Assembly (NCBI RefSeq): GCF_002575655.3
Contig: NC_053037.3
Coordinates: 451,577,793-451,641,792, forward strand
DNA: 64,000 nucleotides
Reading direction: 5' to 3'
Source of the DNA: Aegilops tauschii subsp. strangulata
Taxonomy: Eukaryota > Streptophyta > Magnoliopsida > Poales > Poaceae
In this document: one piece after another, positions 23,698 to 33,937 of the stretch
How positions within the stretch are numbered: the first letter of the stretch is position 1
Layout of the letters: each line of letters opens with the position of its first letter
The notes under the pieces: generated by a model
Seen by the model: only the letters and a program-made list of their open reading frames with translations
Told to the model about the DNA's origin: nothing
Database searches by the model: none
Position numbers and translations under genes: made by a program

Positions 23698-23938
23698 ATG
23701 GAACTCCAGGCAGACCTCATCCAAGTAGAGCTGGAGGTTGAGTTCAAGGAGGCCGCTATTAAAGCGAAATCATGCTCTCCTGTCTCCTTGTTTGTGCTGT
23801 GCAAACATGTTGTGCAAACAGGAATACTCAACTACAGATGTTGTGACAGTCAAGAGCATTCGCCAAGTTCTTCGATTGTATGACATGGCTAGCCAAGATG
23901 GATTTAATCCCGATATTCACTTTATCAAAAGGCTCTAA
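23698..23938 (+). pseudogene. small coding-like remnant, frameshifted
   Basis: After a plausible 3' splice site (CTTCATTTCAG, about 23665) an ATG at 23698 opens a 61-residue frame (MELQADLIQVELEVEFKEAA...). Its end overlaps a second frame reading TTDVVTVKSIRQVLRLYDMA and on to a stop at 23938. Together they look like the end of one protein broken by an indel near 23800. The N-terminal part is predicted amphipathic helix. I do not recognise the family. It could equally be chance. Confidence 0.25.
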
Positions 23939-23942
23939 TGGG

Positions 23943-24207
23943 TTGGTTCTGAATCTTGCAAGCTGGGAATCAGTGAGATGTGTAGGCATCTTTGTTGTAC
24001 TTATTATTTGAATCTTATTTGTTGGTTCTGAATCTTGCAAGCTAGGAATCAATGAGATGTGTAGGCATCTTTGTTGTACTTATTATTTGGATCTTATTTG
24101 TTGGTTCTGAATCTTGCAAGCTGGGAATCAATGAGATGTGTAGGCATCTTTGTTGTACTTATTATTTGGATCTTATTTGTTGGTTCTGAATCTTGCAAGC
24201 TGGGAAA
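23943..24207. repeat. tandem array of 79-bp units (three and a third copies)
   Basis: Units start at 23943, 24022, 24101 and 24180 with TTGGTTCTGAATCTTGCAAG and continue through GAGATGTGTAGGCATCTTTG. They are almost identical to each other (for example one A/G change in the AATCAGTGAG/AATCAATGAG segment), so the expansion is recent. It lies between the small remnant at 23698 and the exonuclease pseudogene. Confidence 0.92.
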
Positions 24208-24643
24208 CACGGCATGATGATGCAGAGGACAACAACCATAACAAACAGTTCAAACTTGGTAGTATTATCTTTGTGAAAGTGCGACAAATGTGCTGATCGT
24301 GTGCGTCCTGAGAATAATAATTCTAATTGTTGTGCATGTTGATCCTGTGGCACTGATAGAACGAGCGAATGCATTGCTTGTTTTAAGTATAAATTTCTAT
24401 TAAAGCTAATTAAATTTAAGTAAAGTGACCACTAACTCCTGTTATTACAGTACCAATACAGACCCGCTCGTGAACCGACGTGTGGCCGAGGGTGCATCTT
24501 CTGCCGGGCGTGCAGCGGACGAGGGAGGGGTAGTAACTGTTGTCGCATGTACACACTCAGCTTACTGTTGAATCCAGTTCCCCAAGAGCTGAAAAACGAA
24601 CTGTTGCCGCCGCCTACACACTCGTTCACTCGAAGAGACTCCA

Positions 24644-25199
24644 ATGGCAATCCGAGGGGTGAGCCTGCTGGATATGGACTTCAGCAAGGAGTTCTCCTTT
24701 GAGTTCGCCGTTCAGTCCTATGGCTGCACCAAGTTGAATGTGATGTACACCAACGATATGGACTCGGTGAAGCTCTGCCTCGCCTCAGTCCTATGGCTGC
24801 ACCAGGTTCTGGAGCATTCGCCCATTTCATCGGCAGCGCCGACTGCACCTTCGCTACGGTGGAGAGAAGGAAGAACGCGACGATTCGGCCATCTGGTGCA
24901 ACAAGCTTGTCGACATCCAGAAGCAATACAAGATCATCAGCAACGGGCAGGAGAAGGACTCCGTGGTTGACCTCGCTGAGACCATCATCGACCCCTGATA
25001 CGCCAACATGAAAGAAGACGACCTAAACACGTGGGAGGTACCTCTGAATCTAGCCTACATAACCTATGCGGCCAAGGACGCATACGCATGATACGACATG
25101 TACAGGCAGATCTTGGACATGAGGGCGTGTCTGCTTCCCGTAACCGACGAGTACACGGACAGCCGCAGCGTCATGATCAAGCGTGCCAGGAAGGTCTAG
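24644..25199 (+). pseudogene. broken copy of a grass Werner-like 3'-5' exonuclease gene captured in the CACTA
   Basis: The ATG at 24644 opens a frame (MAIRGVSLLDMDFSKEFSFE..., then VMYTNDMDSVKLCLA) that I recognise as the N-terminus of small grass proteins with an RNase D/WRN-type 3'-5' exonuclease domain. After a deletion and frame changes the C-terminal part follows (about 24880-25199): LVDIQKQYKI, DSVVDLAETIIDP, a stop, then NTWEVPLNLAYITYAAKDAY, another stop and YDMYRQILDM, ending in a TAG at 25197-25199. The AAKDAY block is the third exonuclease motif. The segment with the first catalytic D-x-E motif is missing. Two in-frame stops and the deletion make it inactive. The segment CTATGGCTGCACCA(A/G)GTT occurs twice (24719 and 24790), marking a local rearrangement. 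Confidence 0.7.
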
Positions 25200-25915
25200 A
25201 TGTTGTACTTTATCTATTTATAAGCACCTTTATCATCTGAGTGTTTCATGCATTAGCCTATGTGTCGTAATTATATGTTTGTCCGAAATATTTCTTTTAA
25301 GAACCCATTAACCTGATTGCTATTTTTAGTGGCTATTTGCTTATGTATGTAAACTAGTTCACTTGTCCGTAAAAAAAACTAGTTCACTCGGCTGCCGTGC
25401 TTTGAATCTCCTTCCTCCCAACATATTCCCCTCCTCAGGTGGACCCAGCAGGTCTCTGAATTTTCTCCCACTTTCTTTTTCAATGTAAACTGAGTTTTCT
25501 CCCAGTACTTTCCCCTAGAACCAACTCAACTGTCCCACGTCTAGCCTAAAAAATAATAATACCCCACGTACTATTAACTCATCAAATTAAAATGATATTT
25601 TATTTCGTAAGTTGAAAGTTCTTACAAAATAATAATAATAATTGTTTATATATAACTTGGCAAGTTAACTCCTAGTGATTGCGTACATAAGCTTGCAAAG
25701 ATTTTACTGACGTGCAATCATGTGTTTATGTTTTTATAACATTTCTCCGTCTAGCCCAACATGATATTTTCACCCAGCCCAGCAAGTCCGCGGATTTCGA
25801 GAAAAATGCAAATGGGATTTAAACGGGTTGCATAGATGCTACATCATTGTTTCACCCAGCCCACCAAATGGACTAAAAAAACAAATGGACTGGCTGACAT
25901 GTGGGCCAGTAGGTT
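25200..25915. other. AT-rich spacer inside the CACTA
   Basis: I see no gene. There are AATAATAATAATT runs near 25550 and 25630 and mixed sequence otherwise. The stretch may include the former 3' flank of the captured exonuclease gene. Confidence 0.4.
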
Positions 25916-28900
25916 GAAGCCTAAGAAGGCGTTGGATTTACATCCAATGGCCAGCATTCTTCTTCAATCTCTCGTCTTCTTCCCCCAGCACTGCCGGAAC
26001 CGCCTGCTCCAGCCTTCGGCGTCCAGCGGCGTTGTTTTGCGCTCCTCAGCGAAACGCTACCCTGCTGACGGCCAGGCCATCCCTCCACTCCGCACCTCCT
26101 GTTATTCTCTGCCGAGTGTAGGCCCACCCCGCACCCGAACCAGTCAAGTTCCCCACTCCTCTCCGTCTGCGACTCCACTGCCGTGTCTTCCCCATCTCCG
26201 GGTCGTTCCAGTCTGGGGCCTCGCCGTCGTCCACCGCCTCGGTGCGCTCGGCGCGGCGTGGTCAACATACGAGAGTCATCGGAAGAGGACTGTACGTGGA
26301 GAGCCTGACAGCTGGGACCCACGAGGTCCATGGTCGCACGCAAGGAAAGTTCCTCCTTATTACGCACTGTACGTGCACTGTACGTGGGAAGGGCTTCTGT
26401 ATTTCGTGAAAAAAAATGTTCCCCCCGCTGACAGGTCGGACCCACCAGCTATATCTTCACACGCAAGGAAGTGCCTCCTTATTACGCACCAAAAAATGAA
26501 TACCCCCTGCTAGCTGGGACCCACCATAGTGGGTGGCTGACTTGTGGGCCTACTAAGTTGACGAGGATGGAGGGCTTTGTCAACTTAGTCAATATGAACG
26601 ATTCTAGCTCCAGTGACCATACGATGTCCATCCAACGGCCATAGTGCTTCTTCAACCTCTGGTCTTCTTGCTCCAGCCGCCCAAAGCAGCGCCGGTCGTG
26701 CCGCGTGCTCCTGCCACTTGTGGCCGGCTGTGATGCCGCAGAGGCCTCACCGCCCCCTACTACTCCCACCGCTGGCCCAGGGTATCCCTCCACTCACCCA
26801 CACCCCCTGTTATTCTGCGGCGACGGCAGCCTCACGCCGCAGCCGAACCAGTGAACCCTCGTACTCCTCTCCACGTGGGCATCCACTGCCGCGTCTTCCC
26901 CGGCTCCGCGTCGTCCCCTTCCTAGGCCTCGCTGTCGTCCACCGCCTTGGTGCTCTCGGCGCGGCGTGGTCAATGTGGTCAACGACCGACTTCCATCGGA
27001 AGAGTACTGTATGTGGAGAGGCTGACAGCTGGGTCCACGGCCACAGCCCAGTTTTTTTGTGATTTGCCAAGTAAGTTGCTTTGTCAGGCCTGTTGGGCTG
27101 CAAATCTTTCAAGACGAGGAGAGCTTCGTTCGGCTGGCCGAGAAAATGGCCTATCAGTAATGAGAAATGGGTTGTACATTTTTAAAACACATCAAACCGG
27201 CAATTAGTTTCAAATATCTTTTTTCATTTCGAGATTTTAAATTACATTAATTTTATGCGTGGAGAATTTCTTGGATTTTATATTGATATACATTTATTTT
27301 TAAAATCAGTTTGAATGTGAGTCGAAATTTCGGGATTAAAAACAGTTCGGACCGCACCGAAATATGCAAAATTTCGTATAATTTTTTAACCATGGCCACA
27401 ATATGGGCTGTAATGCTAACAAAAAGAATATGGGATCCAAAAAAACCTTAAGAATTAGCAAATGGGCTATAAATTATTAGAAATAATGGCAGATGGGTTG
27501 TATGCTGTTTTCCACATATTTGAGGCTTTCCTAAAAAAAAGGTTGACGCACAAGCAGTGACTGTTGGATGTCCATCGAACGGCCGTCGTGCTTCTTCAAT
27601 CTCTGCTCTTCCTGCTCCAGCCGCTCAAACAAGCGCCGGCGGGACTGCCTGCTCCCTCCTCCCCGCGGCCGGTTGTGCTGCCGCGTAGGCCTCACCGCCC
27701 CACTGTACTCCCATCGCTGGCCTAGCCATCCCTCTACTCACCCACACCTGTTGTTATTCTCCGGCGACGGCAGACGAACCAGTAAACCCTCGTACAGTCG
27801 TACTCCCTCCGCGTGGGAAACAACTGCCGAGTCTTCCCTGCCTCCGTGTCATTCCCTTCCTAGGCCTCGCCGTCGTCCACCGCCCTGGTGCTCTCGGCGC
27901 GGCCTGGTCAACGACTGACATGCATCTGAAGTGGACTGTACGTGGAGAGGCCGACAGCTGGGTCCACGGCCGCACGCAAGGAAATGCCTCCTTATTACGC
28001 GCAAAATAATGATTCCTCCACCTGACATCAGGGACCCACCGAAAGGGCCTCTGTATTTCGCGAAAAAAATGTTACCGCCGCTGACAGCTCGGACCCACCA
28101 GCTATATCTTCGCACGCAAGGAAGTGCCTCCTTATTACGCACAAAAAAATGAATACTCCCCCTGTTAGCTGGGACCTAGTATAGTGGCAGGCTGACTTGT
28201 GGGCCTACTAAGTTGACGGGGATGGAGGGCTTTGTCAACTTAGTCAATATGCACGATTCTAGCTCCAGTGACCGTACGATGTCCATCCAATGGCCATAGT
28301 GCTTCTTCAACCTCTGGTCTTCTTGCTCCAGCCGCCCAAACCAGCGTCGGTCGTACCTCGTGCTCCTGCCTCCCGTGGCCGGCTGCGATGTGGCGGAGGC
28401 CTCACCGCCCCTACTACTCCCACCGCTGGCCAGGCCATCCCTCTACTCACCCACACCCCCTGTTATTCTGCGGCGACGGCAGCCTCACACCCCAGCGAAC
28501 CAGTGAACCCTCGTACTCCTCTACGCGTGGGCATCCACTGCCGCGTCTTCCCCGGCTCCACGTCGTCCCCTTCCTAGGCCTCGCCATCGTCCACCGCCCT
28601 GGTGCTCTCGGCGCGGCGTGGTCAACGTGGTCAAGGAACGGCTTCCATCGGACGTGGACTGTACGTGGAGAGGCTGACAGCTGGGTCCATGGCCGCAGCA
28701 AGGAAGTGCCTCCTTATTACGTGCAAAATAATTATTCCTCCACATGACAGCGGGGACCCACCGGACGGGCCACCGTATTTCGCGAAAAAACGTTTGCCCC
28801 TGACTGCTGGGACCCACCAGCTACATCTTCGCACGCAAGGAAGTGCGTCCGGGCAAAAAAAACGATTCGCCCCCCTGACTGCTGGGACCCACCAGCTACA

Positions 28901-28970
28901 TCTTCGCAGGCAAGGAAGTGCCTGACAGTCGGGACCCACCTGGTCGAAGCGTACGTAGCGTTGTCATTCT
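25916..28970. repeat. four diverged repeats of about 0.5-0.7 kb
   Basis: Copies at roughly 25920-26510, 26610-27060, 27560-28170 and 28265-28960 share ordered landmarks: TCCATC(C/G)AA(C/T)GGCC, CTTCTTCAA(C/T)CTCTG(G/C)TCTTC, CACTGCCG(C/T)GTCTTCCC, GGTGC(G/T)CTCGGCGCGGC and (A/G)CTGTACGTGGAGAGGC. After these come several shorter repeats built from GACCCACCAGCTA(C/T)ATCTTC and CGCACGCAAGGAAGTGCCTC. The frames of 150-225 residues here sit inside the repeats, change from copy to copy and encode no known domain, so I do not call genes. 27180-27560 between copies two and three is plain AT-rich sequence. Confidence 0.7.
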
Positions 28971-29287
28971 GGTCGCGAATGTGTATGTACATATATACTG
29001 GTGGATGTAGAGGCGCGCACGTGTCGTAGTAGAGGCGCGTACGTGTCGTAGTAGAGGCGCGCACGTAGCATGTACATGTACGTACAACGGCCAGGGTGCA
29101 AGAAAGAAAATACGGCCACGTATGTGTACATACGGGCGGGGTCTCGAACGCCTACTCGCACATACGTATGGTTAGGGCTCGTGTACATGGCTGGGTCGGA
29201 ACGGAGAAACAGCGTCGTCGTCGTGTTCATGGGGAGGCAACGGAATGCGTCGTGTTCATGGGGAGGCAACGGAATGCGTCGCGTTCA

Positions 29288-29680
29288 TGGGGAGGGGTGT
29301 GGCGTACCGCAAAACGGAGGAAACGGACCTCCTAAGGTCGAAACGGGGGTCATGTTGATCGGGAGGAGTGTGGCGTACCGCAAAACGGAGGAACGGACCT
29401 CCTACGGTCGAAACGGGGGTCCTGTTGATCGGGAGGGGTGTGGCGTACCGCAAAACGGAGGAAACGGACCTCCTACGGTCGAAACAGGGGTCCTGTTGAT
29501 CGGGAGGGGTGTGGCGTACCGCAAAACGGACGAAACGGACCTCCTACGGTCGAAACGGGGGTCTTGTTGATCGGGAGGGGTGTGGCGTACCGCAAAACGG
29601 ACGAAACGGACCTCCTACGGTCGAAACGGGGGTCCTGTTGATCGGGAGGGGTGTGGCGTACCGCAAAACGGGACTCCACG
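29288..29680. repeat. tandem array of 71-bp units (five and a half copies)
   Basis: GGCGTACCGCAAAACGGA recurs at 29301, 29372, 29442, 29513, 29584 and 29655, with CGGACCTCCTA(C/A)GGTCGAAAC and TGTTGATCGGGAGG(G/A)GTGT between. One unit is 70 bp. Just before it, a 24-bp segment (TTCATGGGGAGGCAACGGAATG...) is itself repeated at 29227 and 29256. The array is CpG-rich. Its open frames are a product of the repeat. Confidence 0.92.
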
Positions 29681-29990
29681 GGATACTGTTCATCTCCACC
29701 GTCGACCTCCTCCAGCCTCCACGGGCTCCTGTTCATCCAGCCTCCACCGCGCGCTACTCCACCGGCTACTGTTCAACCACCCCTCCACGGGCACCCCTGC
29801 ACCATCTACTGTTCATCCAGCCCTCCACACCACGGGGTCCTGTTCAACCACCCCTCCACGGGCACCCTCCACCGTCTACTGTTCATCCAGCCCTCCACCA
29901 CACCACGGGGTCCTGTTCATCCAGAGGCAACGCCACCGCTCACTGTTCATCCAACCCCCCCCCCCCCCCCCGCAACGCTCACTGCTCATC
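29681..29990. repeat. C-rich degenerate repeat with TGTTCATCCA motifs
   Basis: (C/A)TGTTCA(T/A)CCA(G/C)CC(T/C)CCAC recurs about every 30-45 bases, and a run of about 16 C is present near 29957-29972. There is no coding signal. It is part of the CACTA right-hand interior. Confidence 0.75.
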
Positions 29991-30129
29991 CTAGAGGCAG
30001 CATCTATCGGCTTCGTTAGCAGCAGTAGCGAAGGAATCGCTCGATCGGGTTCAGTTAACAGCCATCGATCGATCGCTCGGGTTCAATTAGAGCCCAATGC
30101 CTCGCTCGGGTTCAGTTAGAGCCAACGCC

Positions 30130-30351
30130 TCGCACACACGCGCGTACGTGTACGAGAGAAACGCGCATCGCTCGGCCCCCGACCTCCCACCGTAACCGGG
30201 AACTCGCCGAAATTTTCCTCGCCCTCGCTTCTATCACGGTTTTTTCCGTCATGGACGGCCCAAAGAATGTCATGCAGCTGCGTCTCCGGCCCGCCCAGGA
30301 CGAAAAGCCCATTTTCTGTCATGATTTTTTGTCATAGAAGTAGGAGCCCAT
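30130..30351 (+). mobile_element. right-hand subterminal region of the CACTA, end missing
   Basis: It contains TTTTCCGTCATGGACGGCCC, CGTCTCCGGCCCGCCCAGGA and TTTTTTGTCATAGAAGTAGG, which I recognise as the right subterminal sequence of this CACTA family. The family normally continues for roughly another 100-150 bases to a TTTTTGTAGTG end. Instead, after TAGGAGCCCATAATA the sequence changes to Copia pol (TCTCGAAAGAAGTG from 30356). Confidence 0.7.
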
Positions 30352-30355
30352 AATA

Positions 30356-32178
30356 TCTCGAAAGAAGTGTCTGGGAGGAAAGTAGAACTTGATGAGGTAA
30401 CTGTACCTGCTCCCTTATTGGAAAATAGTTCATCACAGAAATCAGTTCCTGTGACTCCTACACCAATTAGTGAGGAAGCTAATGATGATGATCATATAAC
30501 TTCAGATCAAGTTACTACTGAACCTCGTAGGTCAACCAGAGTAAGATCCGCACCAAAGTGGTACGGTAATCCTGTTCTGGAGATCATGTTACTTGACCAT
30601 GACGAACCTACAAACTATGAGGAAGCGATGATGAGCCCAGATTCCGCAAAATGGCTTGAGGCCATGAAATCTGAGATGGGATCCATGTATGAGAACAAAG
30701 TGTGGACTTTGGTTGACTTGCCTGATGATCGGCAAGCCATCGAGAATAAATGGATCTTCAAGAAGAGGACTGACGCTGACGGTAATGTTACTGTCTACAA
30801 AGCTTGACTTGTTGCGAAAGGTTTTCGACAAGTTCAAGGAGTTGACTACGATGTGACTTTCTCACCCATAGCGATGCTTAAGTCCGTCTGAATCATGTTA
30901 ACAATTGCTGCATTTTATGATTATGAAATTTGGCAAATGGATGTAAAGACTGGATTCCTGAATGGATTTCTGGAAGAAGAGTTGTATATGATGCAATCTG
31001 AAGGTTTTATCAATCCAAAGGATGCTAACAAAGTGTGCAAGCTCTAGCAATCCATTTATGGACTGGTGCAAGCATCTCGGAGTTGGAATAAACGTTTTGA
31101 TAGTGTGATCAAAGCATATGGTTTTATACAGACTTTCGGAGAAGCCTGTATTTACAAGAAAGTGAGTGGGAGCTCTGTAGCATTTCTAATATTATATGTG
31201 GGTGACATATTGTTGATTGGAAATGATATAGAATTTCTGGATAGCATAAAAGGATACTTGAACAAGAGTTTTTCAATGAAAGACCTCGGTGAAGTTTCTT
31301 ATATATTGGGCATCAAGATCAACAGAGATAGATCAAGACACTTAATTGGACGTTCACAAAGCACATACCTTGATAAAGTTTTGAAGAATTTTAAAATGGA
31401 TCAAGCAAAGAAAGGGTTCTTGTGTGTGTTACAAGGTGTGAAGTTGAGTCAGACTCAATGCCCGACCACTGCAGAAGATAGAGAGAAAATGAGAGTCATT
31501 CCCTATGCTTCAGCCATAGGTTCTATCATGTATGCAATGCTGTGTACCAGACCTGATGTGTGCCTTGCTATTAGTTGAGCAGGGAGGTACCAAAGTAATC
31601 CAGGAGTGGATCACTGGACAGCGATCAAGAACATCCTGAAATACCTGAAAAGGACTAAGGATATGTTTCTCGTTTATGGAGGTGACAAAGAGCTCGTCGT
31701 ATATGGTTACGTCGATGCAAGCTTTGACACTGATCCAGATGACTCTAAGTCACAAACTCGATATGTGTTTATATTGAACGGTGGAGCTGTCAGTTGGTGC
31801 AGTTCTAACAAAAGCGTCGTGGTGAGATCTACGTGTGAAGCGGAGTACATAGCTGCTTCGGAAGCAGCAAATGAAGGAGTCTGGATGAAGGAGTTCATAT
31901 CCGATCTAGGTGTCATACCTAGTGCATCGGGTCCAATGAAAATCTTTTGTGACAATACTAGTGCAATTGCCTTGGCAAAGGAATCCAGATTTCACAACAG
32001 AACCAAGCACATCAAGAGACGCTTCAATTCCATCGGCGATCAAGTCAAGGAGGGAGACATAGAGATTTGCAAGATACATACGGATCTGAATGTTGCAGAC
32101 ACGTTGACTAAGCCTCTCTCACGAGCAAAACATGATCAGCACCAAGACTCCATGGGTGTTAGAATCATTACTGTGTAA
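30356..32178 (+). pseudogene. Copia copy A pol remnant: reverse transcriptase and RNase H
   Basis: Reading begins mid-pol with the linker before RT (SGRKVELDE... RRSTRVRSAPKWYGNP). It then shows RT blocks: KWLEAMKSEMGSMYENKVWT, WQMDVKTGFLNG and, where Copia elements have YVDD, YVGDILLIGND, so an active-site Asp is replaced by Gly. In-frame stops occur at about 30805 (CGA to TGA type), 30889, 31046 and 31576. RNase H follows intact (31606-32178), with its acidic residues in VDASFD, STCEAEYIA and FCDNTSAI. The frame ends at TAA 32176-32178, 33 bases before the LTR. The element cannot make active RT. Confidence 0.9.
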
Positions 32179-32197
32179 TCTAGATTATTGACTCTAG

Positions 32198-32211
32198 TGC
32201 AAGTGGGAAAC
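32198..32211 (+). promoter_or_regulatory. polypurine tract region of Copia copy A
   Basis: GTGCAAGTGGGAAAC lies directly before the 3' LTR start at 32212. Copy B has GTGCAAGTGAGAGAC at the same place (50730-50743). This is where plus-strand DNA synthesis would be primed. Confidence 0.7.
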
Positions 32212-33932
32212 TGAAGGAAATATGCCCTAGAGGCAATAATAAAGTTGTTATTTATATTTCCTTATATCATGATAAATGTTTATTATTCATGCTAGAATTG
32301 TATTAACCGGAAACTTAGTACATGTGTGAATACATAGATAAACAGAGTGTCACTAGTATGCCTCTACTTGACTAGCTCGTTGAATCAAAGATGGTTAAGT
32401 TTCCTAGCCATAGACATGAGTTGTCATTTGATTAACGGGATCACATCATTAGAGAATGATGTGATTGACTTGACCCATTCCGTTAGCCTAGCACTTGATC
32501 GTTTAGTTTATTTGCTATTGCTTTCTTCATGACTTATACATGTTCCTATGACTATGAGATCATGCAACTCCCGTATACCGGAGGAACACTTAGTGTGCTA
32601 CCAAACGTCACAACGTAACTGGGTGATTATAAAGGTGCTCTACAGGTGTCTCCGATGGTGTTTGTTGAGTTGGCATAGATCGAGATTAGGATTTGTCACT
32701 CCGATTGCCGGAGAGGTATCTCTGGGCCCTCTCGGTAATGCACATCACTATAAGCCTTGCAAGCAATGTGACTAATGAGTTAGTTGCGAGATGATGCATT
32801 ACGGAACGAGTAAAGAGACTTGCCGGTAACGAGATTGAACTAGGTATTGAGATACCGACGATCGAATCTCGGGCAAGTAACATACCGATGACAAAGGGAA
32901 CAACATATGTTGTTATGCGGTTTGACCGATAAAGATCTTCGTAGAATATGTGGGAGCCAATATGAACATCCAGGTTCCGCTATTGGTTATTGACCGGAAA
33001 CGTGTCTCGGTCATGTCTACATAGTTCTCGAACCCGTAGGGTCCGCACGCTTAACGTTCGGTGACGATCGGTATTATGAGTTTATGTGTTTTGATGTACC
33101 GAAGGTAGTTCGGAGTCCCGGATATGATCACGGACATGACGAGGAGTCTCGAAATGGTTGAGACATAAAGATCGATATATTGCATGACTATTTTGGACAT
33201 CGGAATGGTTCCGGGTGAGTTCGGGCATTTACCGGAGTACCGGGAGGTTACCGGAACCCCCCCGGGAAGTATATGGGCCTTATTGGGCCATAGTGGGAGA
33301 GGAGAAGGGAGCCTAGGAGGGGGCGCCCCCCCAAGCCCAATCTGAATTGGGTGGGCCCCCCCCTTCCTTCCTCCTTCCTCCCGCTTCCTTCCTCTCCTAG
33401 TTCAACTAGGGAAGGGGGGGAATCCTACTCCCGATGGGAGTAGGACTCCTCCAGGGCGCGCCATAGAGGGCCGGCCCTCCCCCCTCCTCCACTCCTTTAT
33501 ATACGGGGGAGGGGGCACCCCATAGACACACAAATTGACATTGCCTTAGCCATGTGCGGTGCCCCCCTCCACCATAATCCACCTCGGTCATACCGTTGTA
33601 GTGCTTAGGAGAAGCCCTGTGCCCCTAACTTCATCATCGTCATCATCACGCCGTCGTGCTGACGAAGCTCTCCTTCGGCACTCAGCTGGATCGAGAGTTC
33701 GTGGGACGTCACCGGGCTGAACGTGTGCAGATCGCGGAGGTGCCGTACTTTCGGTACTAGGATCGGTCGGATCATGAAGACGTACGACTACATCAACCGC
33801 GTTGTCATAACGCTTCCGCTTTCGGTCTACGAGGGTACGTAGACAACACTCTCCCCTCTCGTTGCTATGCATCACCTACATGGATCTTGCGTGTGCGTAG
33901 GAATTTTTTTGAAATTACTGCGTTCCCCAACA
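32212..33932 (+). mobile_element. 3' LTR of Copia copy A, complete (1721 bp)
   Basis: It starts TGAAGGAAATATGCCC and ends CGTTCCCCAACA, followed by the target duplication TGACC. A TATA box (TTTATATAC, about 33496) precedes the R/U5 part (CACACAAATTGACATTGCC... CATACCGTTGTAGTGCTTAG). It can still act as a promoter reading out into 33933 and beyond. The short frames inside recur in every LTR copy in this window (9639, 32347, 44049, 50856) and are LTR shadows, not genes. Confidence 0.92.
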
Positions 33933-33937
33933 TGACC

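Larger units (their letters stand above)
10769..30351 (+). mobile_element. CACTA (En/Spm) DNA transposon, 3' terminus deleted
   Basis: The 5' terminus CACTACAAAAAAATACACTT is present at 10769. The first 200 bases hold subterminal motifs, including a 15-bp inverted pair CACTTCCGTGATGAT (10784-10798) and its complement (10921-10935), followed by GGCCC-rich repeats (11200-12066). The far end has the right-hand subterminal sequence (TTTTCCGTCATGGACGGCCC, TTTTTTGTCATAGAAGTAGG) but stops before a TTTTTGTAGTG terminus. It then joins Copia pol, so the 3' end has been lost. I found no TNP2-like (TNPD) transposase frame, so the copy is non-autonomous. It resembles Triticeae CACTA elements of the Caspar/Jorge group, from memory only. 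Confidence 0.85.
9504..33932 (+). mobile_element. Copia retrotransposon copy A (Angela/BARE-1/WIS type), with CACTA nested inside
   Basis: The element starts TGAAGGAAATATTCCC at 9504 and ends TTCCCCAACA at 33932, flanked on both sides by the 5-bp duplication TGACC (9499-9503 and 33933-33937). The ends are thus from one insertion event although they lie 24.4 kb apart. Inside are a truncated 5' LTR (9504-10768), a CACTA transposon (10769 to about 30351), a pol remnant (30356-32178) and a complete 3' LTR (32212-33932). Primer binding site, gag, protease, integrase and early RT are missing. About 20 substitutions, many of them C/T or G/A, are visible by eye between the 1265 shared LTR bases, which suggests a fairly young insertion. 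Confidence 0.9.

Noticed and set aside
25836..26513. 225-residue plus-strand open frame
   Set aside because: It lies within a repeat unit present four times; the frame is not kept in the other units and shows no known domain.
29509..30119. Overlapping frames of 120-179 residues
   Set aside because: They come from the 71-bp array and C-rich repeats. All three frames stay open because of composition.
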